Below are positions 20,518 to 31,194 of a DNA stretch of 64,000 nt, piece by piece. The stretch lies in assembly GCA_013388415.1 (NCBI GenBank), contig JACADU010000019.1, positions 1-64,000 of the forward strand, written 5' to 3'. Source of the DNA: Bryobacteraceae bacterium. GTDB lineage: Bacteria > Acidobacteriota > Terriglobia > Bryobacterales > Bryobacteraceae. The notes beneath the pieces were generated by a model. That model was not told where the DNA came from, made no database searches, and saw only the letters and a program-made list of their open reading frames with translations. A program made the position numbers and the translations under genes. Numbering within the stretch: the first letter of the stretch is position 1; every line of letters begins with the position of its first letter.

Positions 20518-23500
20518 GACACGCCGCGCTTCTCCTTCTCGCCGCGCCGGTAATTTGGGCGCAGCCGCGCACCAGCGCCATCTCCGGCGAAGTGCTCGAC
20601 CCCGCCAGCCGTCCAGTCGAAGGCGCCGCAGTCACCGCGGTGAGCGTCGAGCGCGGGACTGTCCACGCCACGCTGACCGGCGCCGGCGGTTCCTACCGCA
20701 TCGCCGAACTCGCTCCCGGCAGTTACGACATTCGGGTGGACAAGGCCGGCTTCAGCGCCAGCATCCGCCCCGCGGTGAGACTCACTCTCGACATTGAGGT
20801 CCGCCTCGTCCATTCCCTCACCCTCGCCGAGACCCGGAATGAGGTCACGATCGCGGCCGAACCTGTCAGTGCCGCTTCCACTCCCTCATCGGTCACCGGA
20901 CTGATTGGCCGCGAGCGCATCCAGGAATTGCCGCTGATCGGCCGCGACTACCTGCAATTGTCCATCCTCCAGCCGGGCGTTCACGTCGCGCGTGCTTATG
21001 CCACCAACAATAACGGCGGCTTCGGCCAGGCACTGTCCATCTCCGGCAGCCGTCCCGTTCAGAACACCTTCCGGCTTGACGGCGTTCACCTCACCAACCA
21101 GACCGGCTCAACACCCGGCAGTCTCCTTGGAGTCAACCTCGGCGTGGAGGCGATTCAGGAATTCAGCCTCACTTCCAGCGCCTACAGCGCCGCGGCAGGC
21201 CGCGGCGCAGGAGGAATGGTCCACGCCGCCACCCGCTCCGGCACAAACGATCCCCACGGCAGCGCGTACTATTTCCACCGCAACTCCGCTTTCGACGCCC
21301 GCAACTTCTTTGACGCCTCCAAGACAGCCGCCTTCCGCCGCCATCAGTTCGGCGGCGCCCTTGGCGGCCCGGTTCGCGCCAACCGGACCTTCTTCTTCGC
21401 CAACGCCGAGGCGATCAATGAATTCACCGCGGGCGCCTCCATCAACACCACGATCAGCGATGCCGCTCGCGAAGGCCGTCTCACAGCGGGAACAGTGCCC
21501 GTGGACCCCGCAATCCGCCGGTGGCTCGCGCTCCTCCCGCGCCCCAATCGCGAGGTCTTCGGCGACACCGGACTATATTACTTCGCCAACCCTGTGCAGT
21601 CGGGCGAAACGTTCGTCACTTCGCGCCTCGACCATCAATGGTCGTCCCGCGACATGAGCTTCCTCCGTTACACTTTCGACAGGGCGCAGCGCGAGGACCT
21701 GACCAACTTCGCGCTGGCCCGCCGCTCCAGCAAGACTCTCATGCACTCGGCTGCCGCTGAGCACACCCACATCTTCTCTCCCGCCCTCTACGGCACCGCC
21801 CGGTTCGGCTGGCTGCGCTCGGAGATGGACATGGGTCAAACCGAAGCTGTGGACAGGTCGCTCGACGACCCATCGCTCGCTTTCGTCACGCCGGGAACCG
21901 GTCCCGGGATCGTCTACGTGAATCAACTCAGCACGTTCGAAGGCGCCACCGGCGGGACTGACAAAGACCTCAGCCAGTTCGACTCCTACCAGACCTACAA
22001 CGACTACACCTGGATGCGCAGCCGCCACCTGCTCCGCTTCGGCGGCAGTCTCGAGCTCACCAATTTCGCCATCGACAGCACCATTCACCCCTTGGGCGAG
22101 TTCACCTTCGACACACTCGCATCGCTGCTCACCAACCGCGCCCTGCGCTTTCGGGCCATGATGCCAGAGACGAATGCGGCTCGCCGTTTCCGGCAGGAAG
22201 TCGCCGCCTGGTACATTCAGGATTCCATCCGGCTTTCCCGCAGGCTTCAGATCGACCTTGGCCTGCGCCACGAATGGGCTACCGTCCCGCGAGAGGCCAA
22301 TGGCCGCAGCGCTAACCTGGACCGGCTCTCGGACCCTGCGATGCGCACCGCGGGGCCTTTGTTCAAGAATCCCTCGCTGCTGAATTTCGTGCCGAGAGCT
22401 GGTTTGGCGTGGGACCTCCGCGGCGACGGCCGCTCGGTGTTTCGAGCAGGCTTCGGAGCGTATCCGGATCTGATCCTCTCCCACTTTCTGCTGCTGGCCG
22501 GTGTCCGCAATCCGCCATACTTCCTCGACGCGGAGCTGCGCAATCCGGCGCAGGGCGCATTCCCCGGCAAGGCGTATGAGAGTCTGCTCACCGAGGCCAT
22601 CCCCGACTACAGGGTCGAGAGGCTCGACCCGGAACCGGGCCAGTCCATGGTCCGGCAGTGGAACGCTTCCTGGCAGCAGACCCTCTCTACGAAGTGGATG
22701 TCGCAAGCGATTTACTCCGGATCCCGGGGGCGAAACCTCTCGACGATTGTGGAGGACGCCAATCTTGTTCAGCCGGTCGTTCAACCGGACGGAAGGCTCT
22801 TCTTCCCGGCCGGCGGGACAAAGCTGAACCCCGCCTTCGGTTTCATCCGCAACCGGCTGTTCAACGGCATGTCGTCTTATCACTCGTTGCAGACCCTCCT
22901 GCGGCGGCAGTGGCGGCAAGGCAGCCTCTTGCAAGCCGCCTACACTTTCGGCAAGAGCATTGACGACGACTCGAGCACCTTTGCCCGCACAGATTCCTCG
23001 AACTCGATCGGCATTCCTGTCGACGGCTATCCCGGCTTCAACCGCGGACTGTCGAATCACGACGTGAGACATCATCTTGCCGTTCACGGTCTGTGGGCCC
23101 TGCCGACACCTCGCGGAGGGGCCAGACTCTGGCTTGGCGACTGGCGCATTGGCGCGCTCATTGCCGCGGGCTCGGGACTTCCCTTCTCTGCCACGCTCGG
23201 CTACGACGCGGCCCGGACCGGCACATCGCGGCCCGACTATCGGGGAGGCCAGCGGCCCGACGTGAATCCGGCCTTCACGGGTCCTGTGGCTACCGGAGAC
23301 CCGGCGCGATGGTTCCGCCCGGAAGCGTTCCTGCGCCCGGAACCGGGTTATCTCGGCAACCTGGGCAGAAACACCATCCCCGGCCCGGCCTGGTTCAGCG
23401 CGGATGCGATGCTCAGCGGCGACTTCGCCCTGCCGCGGGCAGAGGGATGGCGGCTGACTCTTCGCCTCGAGGTCTTCAACCTCTCCAATCACGCCAACTT

Positions 23501-23624
23501 CGACTTGCCGGGAGGCCGCCGCTCGCAGGTCTTCACCCGGACCGCGATCCCGGAGGACGCCGGCAGGATCACCAGCGCAGTGCCGGCGCGAAAGTGGCAG
23601 GGAGGACTGAGACTGTCTTTCTGA
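20514..23624 (+). CDS. TonB-dependent receptor with carboxypeptidase regulatory-like domain
   Basis: Signal peptide MRHAALLLLAAPVIWAQ then ISGEVLDPASRPVEGAAVTAVSVE; C-terminal LRLSF; ATGA overlap with upstream gene. Confidence 0.9.
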   Translation: MRHAALLLLAAPVIWAQPRTSAISGEVLDPASRPVEGAAVTAVSVERGTVHATLTGAGGSYRIAELAPGSYDIRVDKAGFSASIRPAVRLTLDIEVRLVHSLTLAETRNEVTIAAEPVSAASTPSSVTGLIGRERIQELPLIGRDYLQLSILQPGVHVARAYATNNNGGFGQALSISGSRPVQNTFRLDGVHLTNQTGSTPGSLLGVNLGVEAIQEFSLTSSAYSAAAGRGAGGMVHAATRSGTNDPHGSAYYFHRNSAFDARNFFDASKTAAFRRHQFGGALGGPVRANRTFFFANAEAINEFTAGASINTTISDAAREGRLTAGTVPVDPAIRRWLALLPRPNREVFGDTGLYYFANPVQSGETFVTSRLDHQWSSRDMSFLRYTFDRAQREDLTNFALARRSSKTLMHSAAAEHTHIFSPALYGTARFGWLRSEMDMGQTEAVDRSLDDPSLAFVTPGTGPGIVYVNQLSTFEGATGGTDKDLSQFDSYQTYNDYTWMRSRHLLRFGGSLELTNFAIDSTIHPLGEFTFDTLASLLTNRALRFRAMMPETNAARRFRQEVAAWYIQDSIRLSRRLQIDLGLRHEWATVPREANGRSANLDRLSDPAMRTAGPLFKNPSLLNFVPRAGLAWDLRGDGRSVFRAGFGAYPDLILSHFLLLAGVRNPPYFLDAELRNPAQGAFPGKAYESLLTEAIPDYRVERLDPEPGQSMVRQWNASWQQTLSTKWMSQAIYSGSRGRNLSTIVEDANLVQPVVQPDGRLFFPAGGTKLNPAFGFIRNRLFNGMSSYHSLQTLLRRQWRQGSLLQAAYTFGKSIDDDSSTFARTDSSNSIGIPVDGYPGFNRGLSNHDVRHHLAVHGLWALPTPRGGARLWLGDWRIGALIAAGSGLPFSATLGYDAARTGTSRPDYRGGQRPDVNPAFTGPVATGDPARWFRPEAFLRPEPGYLGNLGRNTIPGPAWFSADAMLSGDFALPRAEGWRLTLRLEVFNLSNHANFDLPGGRRSQVFTRTAIPEDAGRITSAVPARKWQGGLRLSF

Positions 23625-25210
23625 TGCTTGACGACCTTTGGATGCTATTCCGCTTCACACGCGGCCTCGTGCCGTTCCTCACTGAGTTGCAGGACGCGCA
23701 AGGGGCGAGCGAAATCCTGGCTGAAGGCCGGGCCCGCCGCGTGGAGAACTTTCTTGCACTGCTCCGGCGGGCGGTCTTCGAATACCCAGCGCGGCCATAC
23801 AGCCGTCTCTTTCACCACGCTGGCTTCGACTTCGGGAAGACCGAGCGTCTGGTGCTGCAACTCGGCATCGAGGCGGCGCTCGAGCGGCTTCTCGATGCCG
23901 GCGTCTATCTGACCCTCGACGAGTTCAAAGGCCGCGTCCCCATCCGCCGCGGCGGGGTTGAAATCGCTGCCACCGCGTCCGACTTCGACAATCCCCTCCT
24001 CAAGAGAGATTTTGAGGCCGCGACGAGCGGTTCAACCGGGACGCGGCGAAGATTGTTGATCGATCTGGACCTGCTGCGTTTTGAGGCCGCCTTGCAGGCG
24101 GTCTTCATCGGTGGAGCCGGCATGGCCGGCATGCCCATGGGGATCTGGCGGCCTGTTCCGCCTGGCACCGCAGGGATCAAGCGGGCCCTGTCACAACTGC
24201 GGTACGGCGAGCGATTGGAGCGGTGGTTCACCATGGAGCCCTTCTCCCTCGTGCGGCCGCGGACCAAGTCCTGGGCGGTGACCGCGGCAGCCTTGGGGGC
24301 TTCGCGGCTGGCCGGGCGCCCGCTGCCGGTCCCGGAATTTGTGCCGCTCGAGAACGCGATCGTCGTGGCCGAGTGGATGGCCTCCGTGCTGCGGCGCGGC
24401 GAACGGCCCTATCTCGATGCGAGCTCGAGCGCGGCGGTCAGAGTGATTCAAGCGGCGAGAGCGGCCGGTTTTAATCTCCGCGGTTCCTTCGTCAGAGTGG
24501 GCAGTGAGCCGTTCACTCCCGCCAGGGCGGCACTGTTTGAAGCCGCCGGATGCGGGACAGGCTCCAACTATTCGATCTCCGAAACCGGCGTCGTCGCCAT
24601 CGCCTGCTCCAGACCGGCTGCGCCGGACGATGCGCACTTGATTGACGCAAAGATCGCGATCCTTCAGCGGGAAGGCGTGCCGCTTGTTAGAGCCCAACAC
24701 GGGACCGTGCCGATCTTTCTGACCACGCTGTTGACGTCGACTCCGAAGCTGCTGATCAATGTCGAGAGCGGCGATTTCGCGGACCGGTCCGAGCGCAGGT
24801 GCGGCTGCGTGTTCGACAGGCTGGGCTTCACCACTCACCTCCAGAACATTCGCAGCTACGAAAAGCTCACGACCGAAGGGATGCACTTCACGGGGAGCAC
24901 CCTGCTTCGCATCGTTGAAGAGGTGCTGCCCGCAAGGTTCGGCGGAGATCCGACGGACTATCAGCTCGCCGAAGCCGAAGTGGAAGGGAACCGCGTTGTC
25001 CGGATCCGGATGCATCCACGCCTCGGCGACGTCGCGGAGGAGGAAGTGGTCGGCGCTGTTCTGTCATCGCTGGCGGCGGAGGGGGCTGGAGACAGAATGA
25101 TGGCGGACATTTGGCGTCAGGCGAAGACCCTGCGGCTGGAACGCCGCCCTCCCGAGGTCTCCGCGGCCGGCAAAGTGCCGGCTGTCGTCCAGGCGAGGGA
25201 CGCCGGCTAA
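23624..25210 (+). CDS. Adenylate-forming (PaaK/CapK-like) enzyme
   Basis: ATSGSTGTRRRLLIDLD phosphate-binding motif; SISETGVVAIAC; TGATG overlap with TonB receptor stop. Confidence 0.7.
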   Translation: MLDDLWMLFRFTRGLVPFLTELQDAQGASEILAEGRARRVENFLALLRRAVFEYPARPYSRLFHHAGFDFGKTERLVLQLGIEAALERLLDAGVYLTLDEFKGRVPIRRGGVEIAATASDFDNPLLKRDFEAATSGSTGTRRRLLIDLDLLRFEAALQAVFIGGAGMAGMPMGIWRPVPPGTAGIKRALSQLRYGERLERWFTMEPFSLVRPRTKSWAVTAAALGASRLAGRPLPVPEFVPLENAIVVAEWMASVLRRGERPYLDASSSAAVRVIQAARAAGFNLRGSFVRVGSEPFTPARAALFEAAGCGTGSNYSISETGVVAIACSRPAAPDDAHLIDAKIAILQREGVPLVRAQHGTVPIFLTTLLTSTPKLLINVESGDFADRSERRCGCVFDRLGFTTHLQNIRSYEKLTTEGMHFTGSTLLRIVEEVLPARFGGDPTDYQLAEAEVEGNRVVRIRMHPRLGDVAEEEVVGAVLSSLAAEGAGDRMMADIWRQAKTLRLERRPPEVSAAGKVPAVVQARDAG

Positions 25211-26508
25211 CGCTCTGGCGGCAGGGCTTCGAACATCCGGTTCTTGCCCTTGCTGGCGGGTGGAAGGGAGTCCATCGGGACCGCGCGGATTCGGACAGCG
25301 GGTCCCGCGGCAGAGCCGACAGCGTGTTCAATGGCCACGGAGGCGGGGTCCCGTGGAGGGGCGCCGGGCAGGACCGTGTACCAGACTTCCACCTCGGCGC
25401 GGCTTGTTTGGACCATGCGGTACTCTCTGAGCCAGCCGATGAACTCGAGCAGCGGGTTGATCAGTTGGAAAGGGTGAATCCGCCGGCCATCGGAGAAGTG
25501 GAAGAACTCGGCGATACGGCCTTGGATCTCTCGGAGTGTGCGGACGGGGGCGCCGCAGGGGCAGCGCTCCGGCCCAATGGTGGCCCAATCATCAAGGGCG
25601 TAGCGGACGTAGGGGATGGCGTAGGCGTGGAGGTTGGTGGCGAACACCTCGCCCTCCTCCCCGTCTCGCACAGGCTTGCCGTCGCGGAGCACCTCGACGT
25701 ATGCTCCCTCCTCGTTGAGGTGGAACAGGCCGGTCTGCGGGCACTGGGCGGCGAGCATATTGAACTCGGAGGCGCCATAGGTGACGTAGAGCGGACAGCC
25801 AAAGGCGCGTGAGATCCGTGCACGCATTTCGGGGGTGACGGTCTGGACTCCGGCGGTCATGAACTTGAGCCCCAATGAGCGCAAGCCGGTTTCAGGCAGT
25901 TCGAGCGCGAGGCGGTAGATGCCGTCAGCGTGACCGCCAATGACATCGGGCCTCAGCTCCTTTAGCCGCAGCAGCGCCTCTGGGGGCTCCAATTCGACGT
26001 GGCTGACGTATTCTTGCCGAAGCAGGCCGAGATTCATCCAAGGTTCGCGATCCCGGTCGCTCCGGTCGCCGAAGGCGGCGTTGAGACCCGTTCGCATAGT
26101 GGCGCGGCGGTCGAACCAGCCCAGGCCATAGCCGAAGTATGTTCTCAGCCTGAAGGAGGAGAGGACGAGGTCCTCGAGGCGAGTGCGGTAGATCGCCAGG
26201 GGCACCGCAGTCGAGCCGCTGGTAGCGGTCTTCTTGAGAGTGGCGTTCCGGAAATCGTCTGAGAGCAGAACCTCCAGACTGGACGCCTGGTACTGGGATT
26301 TGCGGGTGATGGGATATCGTCTCAGGTCATCGAGGGAAGTGAGGGGAGCGGGAGCAAGACCGGCGTCACGCCACCATGAGGAGATGCAGGAGTTGTGTTT
26401 CCAGGTGTGGGCAATCAACCGCCTCAGGCAGGAGAACTGGTAGGGGAGTGGGTCGCGGGGCGGACCGAGGAGGTTGCGGAGGATTGTGGCGAGTGGGCGG
26501 AGGAGCAT
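25207..26508 (-). CDS. Phenylacetate-CoA ligase / CapK-like adenylate-forming enzyme
   Basis: TATSGSTAVPLAIYRTRLE, YVTYGASEFNMLAAQC, GPERCPCGAPVRTLREIQGR motifs. Confidence 0.85.
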   Translation of the reverse strand: MLLRPLATILRNLLGPPRDPLPYQFSCLRRLIAHTWKHNSCISSWWRDAGLAPAPLTSLDDLRRYPITRKSQYQASSLEVLLSDDFRNATLKKTATSGSTAVPLAIYRTRLEDLVLSSFRLRTYFGYGLGWFDRRATMRTGLNAAFGDRSDRDREPWMNLGLLRQEYVSHVELEPPEALLRLKELRPDVIGGHADGIYRLALELPETGLRSLGLKFMTAGVQTVTPEMRARISRAFGCPLYVTYGASEFNMLAAQCPQTGLFHLNEEGAYVEVLRDGKPVRDGEEGEVFATNLHAYAIPYVRYALDDWATIGPERCPCGAPVRTLREIQGRIAEFFHFSDGRRIHPFQLINPLLEFIGWLREYRMVQTSRAEVEVWYTVLPGAPPRDPASVAIEHAVGSAAGPAVRIRAVPMDSLPPASKGKNRMFEALPPER

Positions 26509-26579
26509 TGAGCAGAATGCGGCAGCGGCTGGCGCGCGCGTCCGCCCGGGGGGGGCCCGCGCGCCAGACCCCTGCGCGT

Positions 26580-27662
26580 TTAGCGGTCGATTCGGGCTGA
26601 GCCGCCCTTTGCGAACGCAGCCACCTGCTCGAGTGTGACCATCGTCGTATCGCCGGGCGTCGTCGTCAATAGGGCGCCATGAGCCCAGCCGAGGTTCACT
26701 GCTTCCTGGGCGGTCTTGCCGGTCAGCAGACCATAGAAGAACCCGGAGGCAAAGCCATCGCCTCCTCCAACGCGGTCGTGGATTGTCAGATCGCAGGTCG
26801 GGGCTTTGACGGCCTTGCCATCGATGAAGGCGACCGCGCTCCAGACGTGATGGGCGGTGGAGTGGACTTCCCTCAGCGTCGTGGCGACGATCTTCACCTG
26901 GGGGTGCTTCTTCGAAACCGAGTCCATCATGGCCTCGAAGACCCTGGTGTCCAACTTGGACTCGGAGTGAACGTCCGGGCCGGGAATGCCAAGCCCCTTC
27001 TGAAGGTCCTCCTCGTTTCCGACGAGAACGTCGACGTTGGCGACAATGCGGTTCAGAACTTCGACGGCCTTACCCTCGCCGCCGAAGACCTTCCACAGCT
27101 TGGCCCTGAAGTTGAGATCGAAGCTGACAATGGCGCCGTGGGCCTTAGCCGCCTGCATGCCTTCGATGATGACCTCGGGAGTGGTCGGCGAGAGTGCCGC
27201 GAAGATGCCGCCGGAGTGGAACCAGCGCACGCCGCCGGCGAAGATCTCTTTCCAGTTGAAGTCCCCCGGCTTTAGTTGAGCGGCGGCTTCATTCGACCGG
27301 TTGTAGAACACAACGGGGCCGCGCACCCCCATCCCCCGGTCGGAGTAAACCGTGGCCATGTTGGGACCGGTGACGCCGTTGTGCTCGAAGTACTTGTAGA
27401 AAGGCCTGACCCCCATCGCGCGGACCCGTTCGTGGATGAGATCGCCGATCGGGTACTTGACCATCGCCGTGACAATCCCCGTCTTCAGGCCGAAGCAGTC
27501 GGCGAGGTTGGCTGCGCAGTTGTATTCGCCGCCCGAAACGTGGATGAGGCACTCATGCGCTTTGCGGAACGGGATGATGCCGGGGTCGAGGCGGTGGATG
27601 AGCGCGCCGAGGCTGACGAAATCGAGGTCGGCGGAGGGAAGAATGTTCAGTCCGTTTGGCAT
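26580..27662 (-). CDS. PfkB-family sugar kinase (2-keto-3-deoxygluconate kinase-like)
   Basis: GGEYNCAANLADCFGLKTG, DLNFRAKLW, DRVGGGDGFASGFFYGLL motif. Confidence 0.87.
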   Translation of the reverse strand: MPNGLNILPSADLDFVSLGALIHRLDPGIIPFRKAHECLIHVSGGEYNCAANLADCFGLKTGIVTAMVKYPIGDLIHERVRAMGVRPFYKYFEHNGVTGPNMATVYSDRGMGVRGPVVFYNRSNEAAAQLKPGDFNWKEIFAGGVRWFHSGGIFAALSPTTPEVIIEGMQAAKAHGAIVSFDLNFRAKLWKVFGGEGKAVEVLNRIVANVDVLVGNEEDLQKGLGIPGPDVHSESKLDTRVFEAMMDSVSKKHPQVKIVATTLREVHSTAHHVWSAVAFIDGKAVKAPTCDLTIHDRVGGGDGFASGFFYGLLTGKTAQEAVNLGWAHGALLTTTPGDTTMVTLEQVAAFAKGGSARIDR

Positions 27663-27680
27663 AGTGTTTGGGAATCCTCG

Positions 27681-29138
27681 CTAGACGTTGTAAACCCCGG
27701 AGGCGACGCGGCCGCCGCGCCCGGTCCAATTGGTATGGAAGAACTCGCCTCGGGGCCTGTCGATGCGCTCGTAGGTGTGAGCGCCGAAGAAGTCGCGCTG
27801 GGCTTGGAGCAGGTTCGCCGGCAGCCGTTCGGTGCGGTAGCCGTCGTAGAAGCTCAGGGCGGTGGTGAAAGCCGGGACAGGAACACCATATTCGACAGCC
27901 TTAATGACGGCGCGCCGCCAGGAGGACTGGTAGTTGATCAGGGCTTGTTTGAAGAAGTCGTCGAGCAGGAGGTTGTTCAAGTTGGGGTTTTTGTCGAAGG
28001 CCTCCTTGATCTTGCCGAGGAACCGTGAGCGGATGATGCAGCCGCCGCGCCACATCAGCGCGATGCCGCCGTAATTGAGGTTCCAGCCCTGGTCCTTGGC
28101 GGCTTCACGCAGGAGCATGTAGCCCTGAGCGTAGCTGACGATCTTCGAGCAATACAGCGCTCGGCGGACGTCTTCGATGAACTGCTTACTGTCCTCATTG
28201 GCTTTGTAACCCGGCCCCGGCAGCACTTTCGACGCCGCCACCCGTTCATCCTTGATGGCCGAGAGGCAGCGCGCGAAGACGGCTTCACCGATGAGGGTCA
28301 CGGGCATGCCGAGGTCTAGAGCCGAGGAGGCGGTCCATTTGCCGGTGCCTTTTTGGCCGGCGGTGTCGAGAATCTTGTCGACAACGGGAACGCCGTCCTC
28401 ATCGAGCTTGGCGAAGATCTGAGTGGTGATGTCGATCAGGTAGCTGTCGAGTTCACCCTTGTTCCATTCGCCGAAGACTTCATGCAGCTCGGCGGCGTTG
28501 AGGCCAAGCGCGTCCTTCATGAGCTGGTAGGCTTCGCAGATGAGCTGCATGTCGCCGTACTCAATGCCGTTGTGGACCATCTTGACGTAGTGGCCGGCGC
28601 CGTTTTCGCCCACCCAATCGCAGCAGGGGCTGCCGTCGTCGACCTTGGCGGCGATGGACTGGAAGATCTCCTTCACGTGAGGCCACGCGGCCGGATTGCC
28701 GCCGGGCATGATGGAAGGGCCGCGGCGCGCGCCCTCTTCCCCGCCGGAGACGCCCGTGCCGATAAAGAGGATCCCCTTCTCGGCCAGCGACTTCGTCCTG
28801 CGGTTCGAATCCGGCCAGTGGGAGTTGCCGCCGTCGATGATGATGTCGCCGGCTTCCAGGTGCGGCAGGATGAGGTCGATCATGTGGTCGACGGTATCGC
28901 CGGCTTTCACCATCAGCATGATCCGGCGCGGCCGCTTCAGGAGGCTGGCGAGCTCTTCCACACTGTGCGCGCCAACGACCTGGGTGCCCTTGGCTTCGTT
29001 GTTGAGGAAGTCATCGACCTTGGAGACCGTGCGATTCCAGACGGCGACTTTGTAGCCGTGGTCGTTCATGTTGAGGACGAGGTTCTGGCCCATGACGGCC
29101 AAGCCGATGAGACCGATGTCACAAGTACCGTTCGACAT
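27681..29138 (-). CDS. gnd: 6-phosphogluconate dehydrogenase, decarboxylating
   Basis: IGLIGLAVMGQNLVLNMNDHGYKVAVWNRT, GGEEGARRGPSIMPGG, HNGIEYGDMQLICEAYQLM. Confidence 0.95.
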   Translation of the reverse strand: MSNGTCDIGLIGLAVMGQNLVLNMNDHGYKVAVWNRTVSKVDDFLNNEAKGTQVVGAHSVEELASLLKRPRRIMLMVKAGDTVDHMIDLILPHLEAGDIIIDGGNSHWPDSNRRTKSLAEKGILFIGTGVSGGEEGARRGPSIMPGGNPAAWPHVKEIFQSIAAKVDDGSPCCDWVGENGAGHYVKMVHNGIEYGDMQLICEAYQLMKDALGLNAAELHEVFGEWNKGELDSYLIDITTQIFAKLDEDGVPVVDKILDTAGQKGTGKWTASSALDLGMPVTLIGEAVFARCLSAIKDERVAASKVLPGPGYKANEDSKQFIEDVRRALYCSKIVSYAQGYMLLREAAKDQGWNLNYGGIALMWRGGCIIRSRFLGKIKEAFDKNPNLNNLLLDDFFKQALINYQSSWRRAVIKAVEYGVPVPAFTTALSFYDGYRTERLPANLLQAQRDFFGAHTYERIDRPRGEFFHTNWTGRGGRVASGVYNV

Positions 29139-29426
29139 AAGAGCTCCTGCGTGAGGGGGTGGGACACTTGCCGCCTTCGTGCGGCGCCGTCCGCGATGTC
29201 TGAACCATTCTATCGAAATCGGACCGAAAGGTCTGGGAGGTTGACATGGGATTGCCGGGTGTCAGAGCCTCCCGGCGGATGATTCCCCGGCGGAGGCGGG
29301 GCGCCACGGGGAGTTCGTTTTGGCAGGAGTTGGATGCGGTTCTTTCGAATCGCGTGACCGCAAACCGGCGGACTTTGGCTTCGCCGGTCGTTCGGCGGTA
29401 AATGACTTGGAGCGGCGGGCACGATT

Positions 29427-30905
29427 TCATTCGACGACATTGACGATGACGCGGCGGTAGCGGGTGAGGCGCGGAGAGCCGTGGTCGGTGACGGCGAGGA
29501 TGATGTGGAGGGAGCCGGTCCCGGGCGGCATGAAGCGTGTGGTGGGGACGGTGAACCAGGCCTTGGGCTGGTCGAAGTTCCTGATCTCCAGGGGCTGGCC
29601 GGAGCGGGCGCTTGAGAGGGGGAAGGAGCCGGCTTCGCTGTAGCAGAACCAGTGGTAGGAAACGGCGTCGTTGTCAGGGTCGGAGGACCCTTCGGCGCTG
29701 AGGTCGATGCGTTGACCGCGCCTGGCGGTGAGCGTGGCGGGGTGGCCGAGCATTGGCACGGGCGGATGGTTGGCCCCGGCATAGGGTTTGACGGTCCAAT
29801 CCATACGGGCGGCGAAATCATTCTGGAAGGCCTCACGCCAGCGCCAGATGGTGGCATGGTTGTCGTCGTGCCAGCGGCCGTCAATGCCGAGGACTTCATC
29901 ATCGGCGTCGGTCCAGAAGGGGCGGGTCTCCGGCTGGAGATGCCATTTCTGGAGGCGGGGGGTGTAGAACTCGTAGCGGCCGCCCCAACCGCCCCAGTCC
30001 GGGCGTCCGGGGTCGCTGAGACCGTTGTTTATCAGGTTGAGGAAGGAGGGGGTGTCGCCCTCCATGAGGAACTCCCAGCGGGGGTACTCGGCTCCGAGGG
30101 GGCCCTTGCGGCGGATGTTGAGGTCGAGCCACTCGTTGGTGACGAGGGAGAAATCCGCGCCGTCGCAGCGGGCATGGAAGTGGTCGCCGCTGATGCCGCT
30201 CCAGGTGGCGTGATGGTAGGCTCCGCCGGCATTGAAGCCGGGGCTGGCGATGTAGAAGAGCGAGGGGAACTCCTTGCGGAGCCAGGGGCCGTAATCGTCC
30301 GGGTCGGAGATGGTGTAGACGCGAAGTTTGGCGACGGCTTGGGCCAGGGCTTGGGGCGAGCGCGTGGCGCGGATCTTCCAGAGAGCCTGGGCGAGGACGG
30401 AGGAACCGCCCCAGACGGGAACCCAGAGTGGGCGGGGATCGTCGCGGCCGATGGCCTGAATCAAGAGCTCAGAGCCGGGGGAGTCCTTGCTCTGGCCGAC
30501 GCCTTCCATGCCGTAAAGGGGCAGGCCTTCGGAGACGACAGAGAGCAGGCGGGCGGGCGTGGGGAAACCGGGCTCATGGCGCTCGAGGTTTTCGCGGACC
30601 TTGGCGTAGGCTTCGACGATGCGGCGGATGCGCTGGGGAGCGACGCGGCTGCGCTGGTGGATGGAGGTGGTGGCGACAAGGCCTTCGATGTCGAAGTGGT
30701 TGGCATAGACGAGGAGGCGGACCATCGACATGGTGTCGTCGGGCTCGTTCTCGATGTCGGTGAGGATGAAGACGCGAGGTTTGGAGGGGGCGGAGGCAGT
30801 GGCGGTCCCGGCGGTGCCCTGACGGTCGCGGCTTCGTTCAGGCTGTGCGGAAAGGGGAAGGATCGACAACAGGAGGAGCAGGATTGGAGATTGCATGAGT
30901 GTCAC
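29427..30905 (-). CDS. DUF1593 family protein (nucleoside-hydrolase-like), secreted
   Basis: [38 protein letters not shown]. Confidence 0.85.
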   Translation of the reverse strand: MTLMQSPILLLLLSILPLSAQPERSRDRQGTAGTATASAPSKPRVFILTDIENEPDDTMSMVRLLVYANHFDIEGLVATTSIHQRSRVAPQRIRRIVEAYAKVRENLERHEPGFPTPARLLSVVSEGLPLYGMEGVGQSKDSPGSELLIQAIGRDDPRPLWVPVWGGSSVLAQALWKIRATRSPQALAQAVAKLRVYTISDPDDYGPWLRKEFPSLFYIASPGFNAGGAYHHATWSGISGDHFHARCDGADFSLVTNEWLDLNIRRKGPLGAEYPRWEFLMEGDTPSFLNLINNGLSDPGRPDWGGWGGRYEFYTPRLQKWHLQPETRPFWTDADDEVLGIDGRWHDDNHATIWRWREAFQNDFAARMDWTVKPYAGANHPPVPMLGHPATLTARRGQRIDLSAEGSSDPDNDAVSYHWFCYSEAGSFPLSSARSGQPLEIRNFDQPKAWFTVPTTRFMPPGTGSLHIILAVTDHGSPRLTRYRRVIVNVVE

Positions 30906-31194
30906 CGGAGTCTACTCGCCACGATACAGGTTAGAGCGTGAGGGTGTGGGACTTCGCTCAGGCGCTTCGATTCTTCGCGAACAGAGTCCGGTGGGGGAGC
31001 CGCGGGCGAGGCGGAGCAGCGCAGGGTGAGGGTTTCGGATTCGAATAGGAAGTCGGCGGAGAAGCGATTGGAGGGTTGGGCGGGTGCGGAGAACTAGAGA
31101 TTTCCGGTGACGTCCAGGCCGGGCAGACTCTGGAAGCTACATTCCCATTTGGTGTTGCATCGCGATATAGTGGCTGGCGATTCAAAGGATCATC

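Noticed and set aside
21573-23492. 639-aa antisense ORF opposite the TonB receptor
   Set aside because: Same GC-bias artefact; no domain-like sequence
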